A stretch of 64,000 nucleotides of DNA, from NCBI RefSeq assembly GCF_021155765.1, contig NC_060111.1:7040481-7104480 (forward strand), in the 5' to 3' direction. The notes below the pieces were generated by a model that had not been told where the DNA came from, searched no databases, and was given only the letters and a program-made list of their open reading frames with translations. The position numbers and the translations under genes were made by a program. Shown in pieces: positions 24,343 through 37,140 of the stretch (position 1 is the first letter of the stretch; every line of letters starts with the position of its first letter). Origin of the DNA: Diprion similis (taxonomy: Eukaryota > Arthropoda > Insecta > Hymenoptera > Diprionidae).

Positions 24343-24500
24343 TATAACTGATATTTTCGTGATACCAGAGTGGATTTTCCGAATGTAATTTTGGGGTAAA
24401 ACGTCGAGTGTAAAAATTCCACAATTACACAATTTGAAAAAATTGAGTAGCATTTGAGTGATTGCCTGGAGTATCACTCTAATGTAATTGATTTCAGATC
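24343..24500. repeat. Diverged tandem copy of part of repeat F
   Basis: The run from GATATTTTCGTGATACCAGA to CACTCTAATGTAATTGAT aligns with 24034-24190 (GATATTTTCGTAATACCAAA ... CACTCTAATGTCACTGAT) in the same orientation. The period is about 310 bp. The right-hand F copy at 30800-31447 lacks this extra unit. Confidence 0.65.
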
Positions 24501-24848
24501 CATTGTAAAAACATTTTAATTAATACCCCAGTGGTATCGAATCCACTGAAAATGCTTCTAGCATTTTGCTATAATTACTCAACGACTATGACCGGAAGTG
24601 AAACTTCTCTCATTGTCATTGTGTGTGCATTGCACAGGGTATCCGTTCAGCAACAACGGAAAGTTTCAACCGAGTACCTACACAATATATCTACAAATGT
24701 GGTCATACGCGGGCACGTCGTTTGGCGAAAATTGGCGCTCATCCTCTTCGCAAATCGCAACGTTCTGCAGACTCTGTGCATAGCAATAAACAGATGGCTT
24801 CAAACTTGACTAGGAAAATTTCCCCAAGTGCCAACGAGCTAGTTTCTC

Positions 24849-24856
<8 letters not shown>

Positions 24857-24879
<23 letters not shown>
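24857..24879 (+). repeat. (CT)n microsatellite
   Basis: Short CT run with imperfect CT-rich edges. Confidence 0.9.
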
Positions 24880-26791
24880 TTCCGACACCTTGGCCAACGA
24901 TAACCTCTAACGAACTGAGTAATATCTCTGTTAAACTTTGCGAATATCCTTGTTTCAACTCCGTGCTTACTTCACCCTCTGACCTAGCTCGCGCTTCACA
25001 ATCCTAGCTGTATAAACCAACTTAGTTCACGCTGCAGACTCATCGTCGTCAAACCTCGACGAAGCTGAGCTAGAAACACCTCGTTAAACAATTTTTATTG
25101 TTCGCCTCTAGCTCGACTTGTATACTTTATACCTAACACAAGTCTTAAAGGGCGCGTAATAACCGAAGGGAAATGCTAGTTTTTCGAACTGGTTTGTAGC
25201 TATTTTTTATTACTTTTCGAGAACGTGCGCTGTCTCGAATAATTAACGAACCGTCGTGATGGAGAAAAAAAAAAAAAATAAATAAAACATATTTCTACAG
25301 CGTGAGGCAAAATAAGGTTGAAAATAATATAATTAATCCATGAAACGAAAATAAATATATCCGTTTTCAGTTTTTAAGGATTTTCTTTTTTTTTTTTTTT
25401 TGCTACAAATTACGATTTATATTTTGTAATAATTTTTCTTTTTATCAAAAAAAAATGTGAAATCGTCAATTTCAACGATGTATAAATTTAAGAATCGAAG
25501 CTTCTTTCCCTTAAAAAAAAATAATATTCACGGGGGTGGAAAAGGGGAGAAATATTTGTTACAAAGTTAACAATTGGCGGATAATTTTAAGGAGGATTTT
25601 GGGCGAGCTGCTGTCGCGAAGGGAGCAAGACGCACTTCGCCTTCGCACGACAGGATACCAGTCATGGGATTTAATGGTTCGGGTCACCCTTCCGGCAAAC
25701 CCCTGGGTTTCGAGATTCCACGACTTGTGAGAATCGCCAACCACGTAAAAGTCCGACTTCTCGATTCCAAGGACTCGAGTAATCGATTCGATTCCACAGA
25801 AATCAGTTCCACAGACTCATTTCCACATAAATGTTTTCTACGGAATATTTTTCTACAGAAAGGAACTTGAAATTTTCATAAAAAATTATCCTGCATTATT
25901 TATTTTTATTTCAAGTTCCTTCATTTAGAAAAATATTCATGTAGAAACCAGTCTGTAAAATATATTCTGCCGTAAAATATTTGGCCGCTAGTAGAATTGA
26001 TTTCTGTAGAATCGATCCTCCTGCATCGATTCCTGCACTTTTAATTCAAACTTTCATCGAAACACGTAGGAATTGCTATAGGACACGGGATTCTCGTGGG
26101 TGCAATGATTAGGCTATGTCAAATTATTTTTAACTCCAGTTTAGTAGTCTGAAGAACTTTTTTCATTACAACAGATCCGAAGCTGCGGTAAAAGTTTATG
26201 ATAATCAATTATTTAGTTGGATATAAAAATACGTTGATAATACGGTATTTGTTTTTTTTTTTTTTTTTTTTTTTCTTCTTTCAACATTATTCTAGATTGT
26301 TATAATATAAGTATTCAACAATTAAATATAAGCATGAAAAAGTCTTATTGTTAATAGATACGTCATGGCACTATGGTCGACTTACTGTCTATTATATAAC
26401 TCTCAATATAACAACATAAAAAAAAAAGTAACGATATTAAATATTTTATGGTTTTTTGTCTGTATTCATATAAGTATTGTCGTAAATATAACAATTCTTC
26501 TTCTTCTTCTTCTTTTATTTTAAAATCTAAATCACTTCGCATATTATATCTTTTGGCAAGTGTTTCTTGGTTGAGTTATTATTATTATTCTTAATTAATT
26601 AATCACTTACATGGATATATATATATATATTACAGAAAAGTTTGTACCTTGGGTTGTAGGGAAATATTTTTTCCATCACATATAGTTTAAAGTTTGTACC
26701 ATTAGATGTTACGAATCATCCAAATCTATACTTATTTGTTATGAATATACAACAGAGGTTGTAAAAAATTGTTATAACAGTTGAAGAACGA

Positions 26792-27132
26792 TCAGGGCAG
26801 CTTGAGACTTTCGAAATCGATATTGTCCAGAAATTCTGCAAGGATTTTTGCGTGAATAGGCGACGAAGGATCACCTTCGATGAATATTGTCACACAATTT
26901 TCATCCTTAGGTTGTAGAAAATTTTCTCTCGACTCGATTTTCTCCACCTTTTTTACTCCCTTTTCTCCGCTTTTCCTTTCCCGCAGGGCCGGCTTGTTTT
27001 CCTCGTATTCGTATTCATATTCTCTTTTCATTATCTTGTATTTTGTTCTCGATACGATCGAAGATCGCCGCGTTTCCGGGTGATTGTCAGCGCAGTGTTG
27101 ATAGTAGTCGCCCTTCGACAAAATTGTCCGAC
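26792..27132 (-). CDS. Zinc-finger gene coding exon 3 (last)
   Basis: The acceptor is ATTTTCAG|GTCGG. The exon encodes RTILSKGDYYQHCADNHPET (the His half of finger 2), the Glu-Tyr repeat and the C-terminal tail ending in SLKLP, then TGA. GC is clearly higher than in the AT-rich flanks. An AATAAA on the minus strand at about 26514-26519 could be the poly-A signal. Confidence 0.82.
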
Positions 27133-27208
27133 CTGAAAATCAATTGTAACAAAAATTGTCAACCCTTACACCGCGTAATGGGCTCAAAATAACCCCACGG
27201 CATCTTCT

Positions 27209-27244
<36 letters not shown>

Positions 27245-30200
27245 GAAAATAATCCAAATTATCCAAAAATTTCTTTTTTTCATCGAATACCTGTGTGAAA
27301 ATCGAGTCAATTTTCAGCTCAAAATATTGAAAATTCGGCGAGTTGTGGTTTTTTTTTTCTTTTTCCTCTCTTGAGTCAAATAATCCATTTTTCAGTATTT
27401 TATTGTTTTATGAATTTATTTCTTTTTCATACAAAAAAAATTTAATTTTGCCAAAGATGATAATTAATTCACCTTGAAATATCATAGTTATAGATTATCG
27501 AATATGGCGAAAGACATAATTTTTTGATTAAAAAAAATGTTATTTCGTTGAAGGAAAAAAAAAAAATGATAAACAGATCAGAAGAATAATTCATGTTATC
27601 AAGTGACATCAAATTTATTCGATGTAGGGAAGTAAGGATTAGAGTAAACGGCTCAAAAAGTGTCGATATGAAAATTTTTTTCTGTTTCTTTGTTATCAAG
27701 AAAATGGCAACTGATTGAAGTTAAAATTCGTTTTTCCGTAAGAAGTTTGTAAACAAAAAGAGGAGTATGAATATAGTAAATTGTTTGCAAAACAAATCAC
27801 CAACCGAAATGGCTGAAGTAATTTTCAATAAGAATACTTCTTATTAATCGATTTTCATGAAGTAATATGTGAATGAAATTCGATGTTGACGTTATTTAAT
27901 AAAACAAACCGCTATTAAATTGATTGCACACTCGATTGTGAAGGTATAAATTGCAAAAATTCTTTTTTAGCAAACACTTTTTTCGCCTGGATGTATGATC
28001 GATGAAAATTAAAATACCGAAACCTCCTCCCAGCGAGTTTTTAAATGATACTCGGCCTGTTGTATCTTTACAAGGAAAAAAAAAATCAAGTAAATAAAAG
28101 TTTCATAAAAAATTCAGCTCTCGAATTTCAATTATTTTCGAAACAACCAAACGTATAAAATTGCAAAAAATTGATACTAAAGGGGACATAAAAACCAGTA
28201 TTTTGTGAAAGTTTTATAAATGAAAATTTGCTTCGAAATGTTTGAAAAGCTGTTACTTGTTTAATGTTTTTCTGTCGACAAGTATTTGAATAAAACGCAT
28301 TATAACCAAGTGAAAAACGAGAAAATAAAAACTGAAAATCATTAATTTTATAATTACTCGGTAAATAATTTTGTTCAATATGTTTTCTCATTATGAGTAT
28401 ACACTAGGGTAGCGCAAATGAACCGAATATTTTTTTTTTTTGTGTCTCGTGTGACAAAATGTTAGTTTTTGATGTTTTAAGGGCTCACTCTAAAGGAAAT
28501 TTTTCAAAATGTCAAAAATCGTCAAACAATTAAATTAAAAAAATTATATTTTCAGTATTTTGTTTGATTTTTAATTCATGTCGTGGTGTATTGTTATCGA
28601 TTCTTTCTTACTAAGTAAAAGAAAAAAAATGTATGAAATTTTAATATGAATATTAAAAGGTCGCTCGAAAAGATCTAAAGAAATGCAGCAAAAAATTGAA
28701 AAAAAATTATGAGCGACCTTTCAAAATTCAAATTTTGAACTGAAACTTTCGGAAACTTATTTTTATTTTTTTTTTTCTCTGTAAAATTATACCGAAACGA
28801 GAAAAAAAATTGAAAAAAAAAATCGATTTTTGACGATTTCGGACGTTTTAAAAAATGTGGAGCGACCTCTTAAAAATTTTTTTGTTGAACTGTCCTTTGG
28901 AATCGGCTCTTAAAACATCAAAAACTAACATTTTGTCACACGAGACTCAGAAAAAAAAAAAAATAGTCCGTTTTTTTGCGCCACTCTAATATACACAACA
29001 GATCGAGTATCGTTTAAAAACTCGCTGGATGCAGTTTCAGTTTTTCATTTGGCCGTGCAATTCCTTTTTTTATTTTTCGTCCGTCGTCGGCTCTCTCACC
29101 GCAGCACGTGATTTGCCTCTTAGCAGGATCGTGGATTCGTCGATAATGTCTGACGACGTTGAATGCACGTTTGCTCTGGAAGCCGCAATTGGAACAGCAG
29201 CTGATTTCCGCCTTTCCTTCAACCCTCGGCAGTTTCTCATGATCTTCAACCGCATTTCTCCTTCTTCCTCTTCTTCTTCTGCTTCTTCTTCTTCCGGTTC
29301 TTCTTTTGCTGTTTATGTTATTGCTGCCGCTAGAAAGTAATAAAAACCAACGATTTGCGGAATAGTTTTATGTAAATATATACGGGGCATTCCAATCAAA
29401 ATCGAGGAGTCATTTCCTTCGGGTCATCGGATCTTTGCATGAATTTTTTTGTTACATTCATTCCACCTAAAAAAAGTCTAATTTTTTTTTTCAAAAATTT
29501 TCTCGCTACTCCTTCAAAATTCTTCAATTTTTCCCACAGATTCTGAATCGTGAATAAGTCAGATCTATAATGATTAGAAAGTGGGATGCGGCTGCTTCAC
29601 ATTTTTTTTTTTTTTTTTTTTCATCATTTTTTCTTTCACAGTGTAAAAAATCTGATGACCTGAGGGAAATGACTCCTCAATTTTACTTGGAATACCCCAT
29701 ATATACATACACACACGTGATATTCTTGGCATAATTTTCCAACCCGTTATGATTGCTGGCAATCATTATTAGCTCACGCAGGTAAGCCGTAAATTCGACG
29801 CGTGCGAATGAGAAAGACAAATTTTGCAAATTGTTCACAATTGTTGTTAAACTCCGCTTCAATACACTCGCAGGGAATAACATTTGCGGCAGAAATTTTC
29901 CCCTCTTTCCACTTATAAACATAAATAATACAACCGCGTGCTCATCCCTGAAATTTTCTCCTGGGAAATGTAGTCCGCCTTCTAAAGTCTAAACTACTTT
30001 GTTCCACTGGAAGTTTCATTTTCTTTATTCCCCGTTATTTTTTCAGGAAAAAACAAAAAGATAGGAAAATAAATATGGCGTGGTGGAATTTACCGAGACA
30101 TTCGAGTTGTTGTAACGTATCTGATAATAATAATGGATGTAAAAATTATAGCGTCAAGATTATGCTACTAATTATTATCCGTGTAATGTATATTGTTTAG

Positions 30201-31785
30201 TATATACCGTTTTTAGAACATGCATTATGCATTAGACTGATCATCTGTCTCCTGTGAGCTCAAATTCGCAGGTTGCAAATTATTTTCTACGCATGCAGAC
30301 GCATAAAGAGAGATTATTATCGTGTCTGAATCGAATTATTGAAATTGACGAATGTGAAGAAAAGTTTTTTTCAAATAATGTCAAATACTGAAACGATTTT
30401 CACGGAATCAAAATTTCGTTGTCAAAACTACAAATCAACGAGACAGAAAAATCGGAAACTTGAATTGAATCGTTGATTTTGATTGAGCTCCAAAGTATGG
30501 CAATACAAATTGAGGGAGACGGAGAAAAAAAATCAATCGAAACACGAAAAATCGAATTGAAATTTTGATCGATCGAAAACTAATCTTCTCGCTAATATGA
30601 ATTTCGGAGTAAATATGAATCACGGTAAATTAGCTTATCTTCTGAATATCGCACAAGTAGTACGTAGACGGCTCAGCTAAAGTTTAAACCCTTAATATTG
30701 AGAAATAAAAAAATTCACAATCTTTTTGTAAAAAATGGCCATTTTTCTATTTTTTCTTTTATGGTGTTTTTTTTTTTGTTTTTCTTTTCTTAGTGTACTT
30801 AGATTTAATTTTTAACTATATTAACGACGCGATCCTTTGAAGTAAGCTTTGATACGTCCTCAAAAAATTTTCAAGTAAGAATGTTCAACAGGTTGTTTTT
30901 TATAACCTGATTCTACAGAAGTGTGGCGAGTAAGGGTTAAAATGTTTTTTCAGTGGATCCTGAGATCAGTGACATTAGAGTGTCACTCCAGGTAATCACT
31001 CAAATTCCGCTCAAGTTTCGACGAGGTTGTGAAATTTTTCCACTCACGTTTTACCAAAATTATACTCGGAAAATTCACTTTGGTATTACGAAAATATCGG
31101 TAACAAGTGGATTTTTTTTTTTTTTTTTGTTTCAATAAAATGTTTCCGCATTATTTAATTTTAGTAGATTTCAAGTGTGATTTCTGTTGTAAGTATGAAC
31201 TTAGAATTCGGTGTAACGTCGTTGGAGTAAAGAAATCTTTTCGATTTCAGTGTTATTCTAGCGATGGAGTCGAAAATTTTTGTTTCAGTGATTTTTCGCT
31301 CTGATTTTGCTGTGCTTTTAATGAAATTACAGTGAAAATACAGTGTAAAAAATTCTCAACTACGCCGTGAAATCCGAAATGTAATCGAAGTGAAGTCTAA
31401 ATGTAACTTCAGTTCGATATCAGTGGGATGGAATCCGCCAGGGTCGAGGATGGAAGTAAGTTATAAAAATCGGTACATCGTTAAATGATTGAAAATAAGG
31501 CTCGAAAGTTGCTCGGCGGCAGATTAGAAAAGTATAATATATGTAAAAGACTTGTTGCGCTGAGAATTGTTGCGGAATCGCGTTTGGCAGGATCGCATCG
31601 CATGCGCGGCGGTAAAAATCAAAGAGAAATTGTCGGCAAAGCAAAGCATCGATCTCGTGACTTTTTTCGGAGTTTAGTTCGACAGAGGCAGGCTGACCTC
31701 AGATTCGGTTCGCTTATACTTTTTCTCGCTGTATAACTTACCTCCCGCCTCCCTCCTCCTCGCTCATAATCAGACTACGAGTCAT
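26792..31785 (-). CDS. Small C2H2 zinc-finger protein with Arg-rich N-terminus, three coding exons
   Basis: Joined exons 31785-31742, 29329-29100 and 27132-26792 give 615 nt, 204 residues plus stop. Order of the protein: a short acidic/Gly start, an Arg-rich basic stretch (about 23-39, likely a nuclear signal), finger 1 (C60-x2-C63-x12-H76-x4-H81), then a second finger with normal His spacing (C91-x12-H104-x4-H109). The second finger has C90 next to C91 instead of CxxC. A charged linker with a Glu-Tyr repeat (KREYEYEYEENK) and an acidic, hydrophobic tail follow. Phases fit at both joints. The second finger is split by the intron right after C91, and its 12-residue spacing is restored only by splicing, which supports the model. 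C2H2 proteins usually bind DNA or RNA in the nucleus. The target is unknown and I cannot name an orthologue. Translation could start at Met1 or Met7. Confidence 0.82.
28405..28988. mobile_element. MITE family B, copy 3, in zinc-finger gene intron 2
   Basis: The ends are TAGGGTAGCGCAAATG and TTTGCGCCACTCTA, both slightly decayed. The left subterminal AGGTCGCTC is deleted. The element sits in the second intron of the zinc-finger gene, just 112 bp from exon 2. Confidence 0.85.
29100..29329 (-). CDS. Zinc-finger gene coding exon 2
   Basis: The acceptor TTTTTATTACTTTCTAG and donor TGCTGCG|GTGAGAG are both good. The exon encodes the Arg-rich stretch, finger 1 (CSNCGFQSKRAFNVVRHYRR then IH) and the Cys pair of finger 2. 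The longest open frame at this place is a different, acidic one, so the real frame is easy to miss. Confidence 0.8.
30800..31447 (+). repeat. Repeat family F, right copy, in zinc-finger gene intron 1
   Basis: Reverse complement of 23693-24342. The 61-codon frame lies at 30953-31138. It sits wholly inside the first intron of the zinc-finger gene on the minus strand, ending about 300 bp from exon 1. Confidence 0.8.
31742..31785 (-). CDS. Zinc-finger gene coding exon 1
   Basis: The exon encodes MTRSLIMSEEEGGG plus two bases (AG), then a strong donor GGGAG|GTAAGTTA. The two bases plus the first base of exon 2 make a Ser codon. A second ATG at 31767 would give MSEEEGGG as the start. The surrounding 300 bp is GC-richer than its neighbours, as expected near a promoter. 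Confidence 0.75.
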
Positions 31786-31947
31786 CCTGGCGAGGCTTGC
31801 AAGGATCGAATTTCTTCTCGAGTCTGACCGAGCGCCGGATGGCTAGGTTGAAAAATCAACCGACACCTAACGTCAAACGATCCGATTCTGCTGAGAACGG
31901 GAGCCGCACTGACAATGAGGCCCTCCGAAAATGGGACGGAGAGACAA

Positions 31948-31948
<1 letters not shown>

Positions 31949-31981
<33 letters not shown>

Positions 31982-31982
31982 C
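31949..31982 (+). repeat. (GA)n microsatellite upstream of the zinc-finger gene
   Basis: GA run with one interruption, about 170 bp upstream of the zinc-finger gene ATG. In insects GAGA runs near promoters can bind GAGA factor, so a regulatory role is possible. Confidence 0.85.
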
Positions 31983-32049
31983 GGAAGGGAGGGAGGAAAT
32001 GCGACTAGCCGACGACGCGATGCTGGGCGAGGAATTAATAAATAGTCCC

Positions 32050-32474
32050 TAAAATGTCCGGCTCGTGACTAGATTTTGTTTTACAAGGATTTTCGACCGT
32101 CAGAAATTCATATCTGATTTGATTTTTGAGCTGTATAGCCGGGGTTTTGAGAAAACCGTTAAATTCGACGTTTTTTTTTTTTTGTATTTTATTCAGAAAC
32201 TGCTATCGGTGGATGAAAAATGACTGGACCATCGTGAAGAGCGGAAAATTTTACATCGAATTATGTCTTGACATGCCGGAAACGGAGTCGGATTATGAAA
32301 TTAAGAAAAAAGGAATTATTTCACAAAAATTCCGCAAGTAGAATTCCTTTTTTCGTGCTTTGTTAATCCGACTCCGTTTCTGACATTTGAAGACATAATT
32401 CAACGTAGAATTTTTATAACTCACTTCTCTTCCATCAATCAATCTTTTTCCAATCAACATAACGAGAGAAAAAA

Positions 32475-32505
<31 letters not shown>

Positions 32506-34455
32506 TGATAATTTTATTCACAAATGCCTTAAAATATTTATGAAAAACAAAAGGTTTAATAAAAAAAATTTGACAAAAATTCAATTCACGTTTTTTACCG
32601 AGTAGAATGTTAGAAAAAAATATGAAATGATTTTGAGATGGTCGGGGTTCAACACTGGTCGAATTGGCGTGGAATACCCCATATACATATAATATAAACC
32701 CAACGTATATTATTATACGGCTAATATTCATTCCGATGCGTGGAGAAAATTTTCGGCCTGAAATTTTCGTTATTCAAACAGAGCACATTACACATGTATG
32801 GTAAATTCCTGAATAAATCTTCACGTTCGCAGACGACATATGTTGGCACGTGACGTACCTTGTACATCTTTCATGCGTACCACCTACGTTTCTACACGTA
32901 AATTTCCAGCCACCGCGTGTGATATGCATAACCGGCTATTTAATGAAAAGGTCGGAGGACCGAAGCGGGGTGGTAAAAAGTTTCAACCCTCGTACAAGTC
33001 GGAGGGTAATTTGCGGGGCGCGTTTCTACGTTCGTTTCGAACTCCTCCGTGTTTCCCAACCCTTCGAGATTTTTTTTTTTTTTTTACTCTTATAAAGTCG
33101 AACCCCGAATGTACCCCGTATAAAAATTTTTTTTCTAACCCTTTATTTCATATTCCGTGAACGTGAATTAGCGCTGAATTATTGTTAGATTTTATGCTTC
33201 ATGATCACTCGATTATACCATAAACTTCTGCCCCTTTTCTTTTTTTTCTCATACCAATTATGTTTACCTATAAAACGATATTTGTTTTACCTTTGTTACT
33301 AATTTTTTTTTTTTTTTTTTTTTTTTTCATACCTCTCGTCGCTACGAGATTCGCGTCTCATTTTTTTTCAAGATTCAAAGATATTAACACTTTTGTACTT
33401 AAACATTCGTTTCAACCATTTTCCGAAAATAATAGAAATCCTCCGTATTTTTTTAGGATATCGACGAATTTTTGGAAACGAATTATTTATATTAAAATAT
33501 GACCAAGATTCAAGGTGAGAAGTAATTTAACTTTGCACTAATTGTAAGAATATTAGCCCACCGTAATTCTTTCGAATTTTTTATTACACATATAATTATT
33601 ATAATAAGTTCATCGAACGTAATAACTAAAATTTTCTGACACGAATTGGAGGATAACGAATGGCTTGAAAATTGTCGATATTATCCAAAGTCAGGAAATA
33701 CATAAAAACCTATCTTAAAAATTTTGCTGCGCGTGGTTAGAAATCGTTTATGTTTATTTATTTATTTACTTTCTTTTCAACCTCAAACGAGTTAAAAATT
33801 AATAACAATTTCAAAAATCAAATCAATACAGAAATGTGAGTAAATTTTGGATTTACAACAATAACCTCGAATCAGGTGAAAGATTTATAAGATCAAATAA
33901 TCAAATTGCGACAGTCTTATTCCAAATTTCGCTTCTAAATCCATAATAAATTGTAAGTAGAAAGATCACCGAATAAATCAAACAAAAAGTGTTATAATTC
34001 GAAAATGTACAGCACGAGTACTATACTACGCGAATTTTACAATCCGCAGTTAATTATTCCATTCATCATTGTAGCAGCAGTAGTAGAGTTCCAATTATCT
34101 CGCTGATAATTTTCGATCTCGATAAGTTGATAAGGCAAAAAGTTGGTTTTAATCTGAGCAGCCGACGTACTACGTCCTGCATGTATGTACATAGTTTTAT
34201 ATATATATGTATGTATATTACATACGTACGTGCATATGGCAAGCATACCTTATAACGAGGAAAGGGAATTATCATTTATTTATTTTTTTTTTTTTCGTTC
34301 GTTTCACATAATTTTACGAGCTCCGGTTGTACACGAACGTTTTAATTAAAAATTCTCTTTGACTGTGGTGAAGAAAAAAGTCCGGAGATTTTTTTGCGAC
34401 TGCGGTTACCTTGCGAGTCTCACCCTCACATTCGCAGGTGTGCGATATATATATA
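32050..34455. other. Intergenic DNA, no gene seen
   Basis: AT-rich with poly-T runs. At about 32253-32395 the run GAAACGGAGTCGGATTATGA is echoed in inverse (TCCGACTCCGTTTC), forming a local hairpin of about 140 bp. Open frames here are poly-Phe artefacts of T runs. Confidence 0.5.
32479..32505 (+). repeat. (GA)n microsatellite
   Basis: Pure GA run, 500 bp from the preceding GA run. Confidence 0.9.
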
Positions 34456-35080
34456 TACGCAATAAAACCGACCCCCTTTTTTTTTTTTTTTTTTCGAGTC
34501 TCGTGTGACAAAATGTTAGTTTTTGATGTTTTAAGAGCCCACTTCGAAGGACAGCTCGAAAAAAAAAATTTTAAGAGGTCGCTCCAAATTTGAAAAAATT
34601 TCAAAAATCGTCAAAAAATTAAATTAAAAAAATTATATTTTCAGTGTTTTGTTTGATTTTAAATTCATGTCGTGGTGTATTGTTATCGATTCTTTCTTAC
34701 TAAATTAAAGAAAAAAAATGTATGAAATTTTAATATGAATATTAAAAGGTCGCTCGAAAAGATCTAAATAAATGCAGCAAAAAATTGAAAAAAAAAATTA
34801 TGAGCGACCTTTCAAAATTCAAATTTTGAACTGAAACTTTCGGAAACTTATTTTTTTTTTTTGTCTATAAAATTATACCGTAACGAGAGAAAAAAATTAA
34901 AAAAAAAAAAAAAAAACATCGATTTTTGACGATTTCTGACGTTTTAAAAAATGTGGAGTGACCTCTTAAAAAAAATTTCTGAACTGTCCTTTGGAGTGGG
35001 CTCTTAAAACATGAAAAACTAACATTTTGACACACGAGACTCGAAAAAAAAAAAATAGTCGTTTTTTTTGCGCCACCCTA
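34456..35080. mobile_element. MITE family B, copy 4
   Basis: The left end is trimmed: (TA)n is followed by CGCAATAAAACCGACC. The right end is intact (TTTGCGCCACCCTA). Subterminal AGGTCGCTC motifs are seen near 34575 and 34746 and inverted near 34800 and 34953. Confidence 0.85.
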
Positions 35081-35897
35081 ATGTATATGTGCACGGGGTG
35101 TTTTAAAGCCTTGAAATTAGCGGTCGAGACGTGCGGAGATGAAGAAGAGTTGCAGCCAGCCGCTAGAAACGATTCCATCCTTTAAACTTTCCATTCCCTT
35201 TCTAGATAATTTATAGGTACGAGGATAAAAATGCGTCTACTTGTAATTTTGAAATTCTTCTACTCTTTCGTTGATCCGACTTTAGGCGCGGTAAGTCCGA
35301 CTAAAGTAAGTACATTAAGGTGACCGGTATGATTAGAATAGATTAGAACGGTTAGAATAGATTAGATAAAATAGATGAAACGAATAGAAATTTTCTCAAG
35401 TGATATGTTCAGGTCTCTATTATCTGAACTTTGTAAGTCTCTCTCTCTCTCGCAAGGTCTGCGAAGTTTGCTTTTTAAGGGTCACCACTAGTGTGACGGC
35501 GTAAAAAAAAATTGATTTTTCAGAATTGAAATAAAAAATAAAATAAATTAATAAATAAATAAAAAAAACTGCCGCATGGAATATTTCAATATTTTTTAGG
35601 ATATATTTTGGATACATGATAAATACGTGATGAGTTATTTGAACCAAAAAATTGAAAATTCAACTTTTCATCTCTGGGATGATTTACAATAACTTTCTTT
35701 TTTTCTCGTAAAACAGTGAAACGGGAAGTTAAGACAATCTAATAATTACAAGTTTCGGACTTTCCGGTTTTATACACCTAACATCACGAATCCTGGAATT
35801 TGTTTACCCACATTCCGTCGCCTGGGTATATAAATAAATATATTGTTCGTGGGTACGTTCGTTGTTGTGATAAACTAAGATAAGAGGGCGAAACAAG

Positions 35898-35931
<34 letters not shown>

Positions 35932-36172
35932 AGCAACAAGCATCAGGCAACACAGCACCGCAAGAAAATGAAAAATATAAATGAATAAATGAAAGAAAAG
36001 TGAAAAGAAAATGTGATAGTAACAAAACGTGTATTCCACGCCAATTACTCGGCGACATTCTTCCTCTGCATGATGAATATACAATCTACATTGTACATGT
36101 ATCATGTATGTACACATTTTGCCATTGCCCGAGGATGGAAGAGCGAGAGGGTGAGAGGGTGGAAGGAAGGGT

Positions 36173-36200
36173 GGGAGGGAGGGAGGGAGGGAGGGAGGGA
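36173..36200 (+). repeat. (GGGA)n microsatellite, G-quadruplex capable
   Basis: Seven GGGA units give more than four G3 tracts with 1-nt loops on the plus strand. Confidence 0.9.
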
Positions 36201-36337
36201 GATATATCGGTGTAACTATCTCCGCACATAGATCAGCGCTACGTTGTAGGGTCAGAGACGTACATACATACATACATACATACATGCAGATACCTGTAGG
36301 TACATGGGATTGCGAAATATAGATACGAGGACATCAC

Positions 36338-36345
<8 letters not shown>

Positions 36346-36379
<34 letters not shown>
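36346..36379 (+). repeat. (CT)n microsatellite
   Basis: CT run close to a (CATA)n tract at about 36261-36285 and the (GGGA)n tract at 36173. The region is a cluster of simple repeats. Confidence 0.9.
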
Positions 36380-36382
<3 letters not shown>

Positions 36383-36610
36383 TTCTGCATTCTCTCCGGC
36401 GTGTCTTCCTTTTGCCGGCGAGGAGCGAACGAACGTCATGCATTTTAAGTACTAGCTTCATCGTCGCCCTATGGGGCTGGAGATTAATCTTGTTATATAA
36501 AACCAGGAGACCTACTGTTATAATTATTCTTGTTAAAATTTCATCGAGATTTGTACATATTATACCTATACGTGAAATGGGATTTTAGTCTGTTTTATTC
36601 GACAAAATAA

Positions 36611-36636
36611 TTGTTGTTGTTGTTGTTGTTGTTGTT
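36611..36636 (+). repeat. (TTG)n microsatellite
   Basis: Perfect trinucleotide run of eight to nine units. No coding frame is supported here. Confidence 0.9.
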
Positions 36637-37140
36637 TTCATCTCAATTTGATTAAATAAAAAAATTACACTTATAGTTTCTCACGAAATTCTTAACTCTC
36701 TGTGTATAAAACAAGTGTAAAATACGAGAGATTATTTTCATTTTCCTTACTACATATATATATATATATACGTATAATGAATGATGAATGAAAAATACAA
36801 TAAGACATAAAAATTGAAGACTCTTCGATATAACTGATTGCGAGAGAAAAAAAAAAATTATTCTCTTGTTATCGGTTTTTTTTTTTTTTTCTTCTTCTCC
36901 TTTTCTTTCATTTTGTTCACAGCTATCGAAAGATTTTCTTGTATGTATCAACTTGTTACTGTAGCAGATAGATAGACGGCTTATCGTTAAAGTTTTTTCG
37001 AAACAAGGAAAGTTTTGATGATACGATCGTAAGACAAAAATCTGGTTAGTTTGTAGAAAAAAAAAAAAAAAAAAAAAAACTTTCTTGCTCAACTATCCTT
37101 GTTCACTGTGCAGGTGTGATGATAGAAAAAGAAGAGAAAA

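Noticed and set aside
29070..29255. Acidic 61-codon frame on the minus strand overlapping zinc-finger exon 2
   Set aside because: It is the wrong frame of the same exon. The zinc-finger frame explains splice phases and Cys/His spacing.
35804..36285. Long frames rich in poly-Phe, poly-Pro or repeated Tyr-Val-Cys-Met
   Set aside because: They are translations of poly-T, (GGGA)n and (CATA)n runs, not genes.
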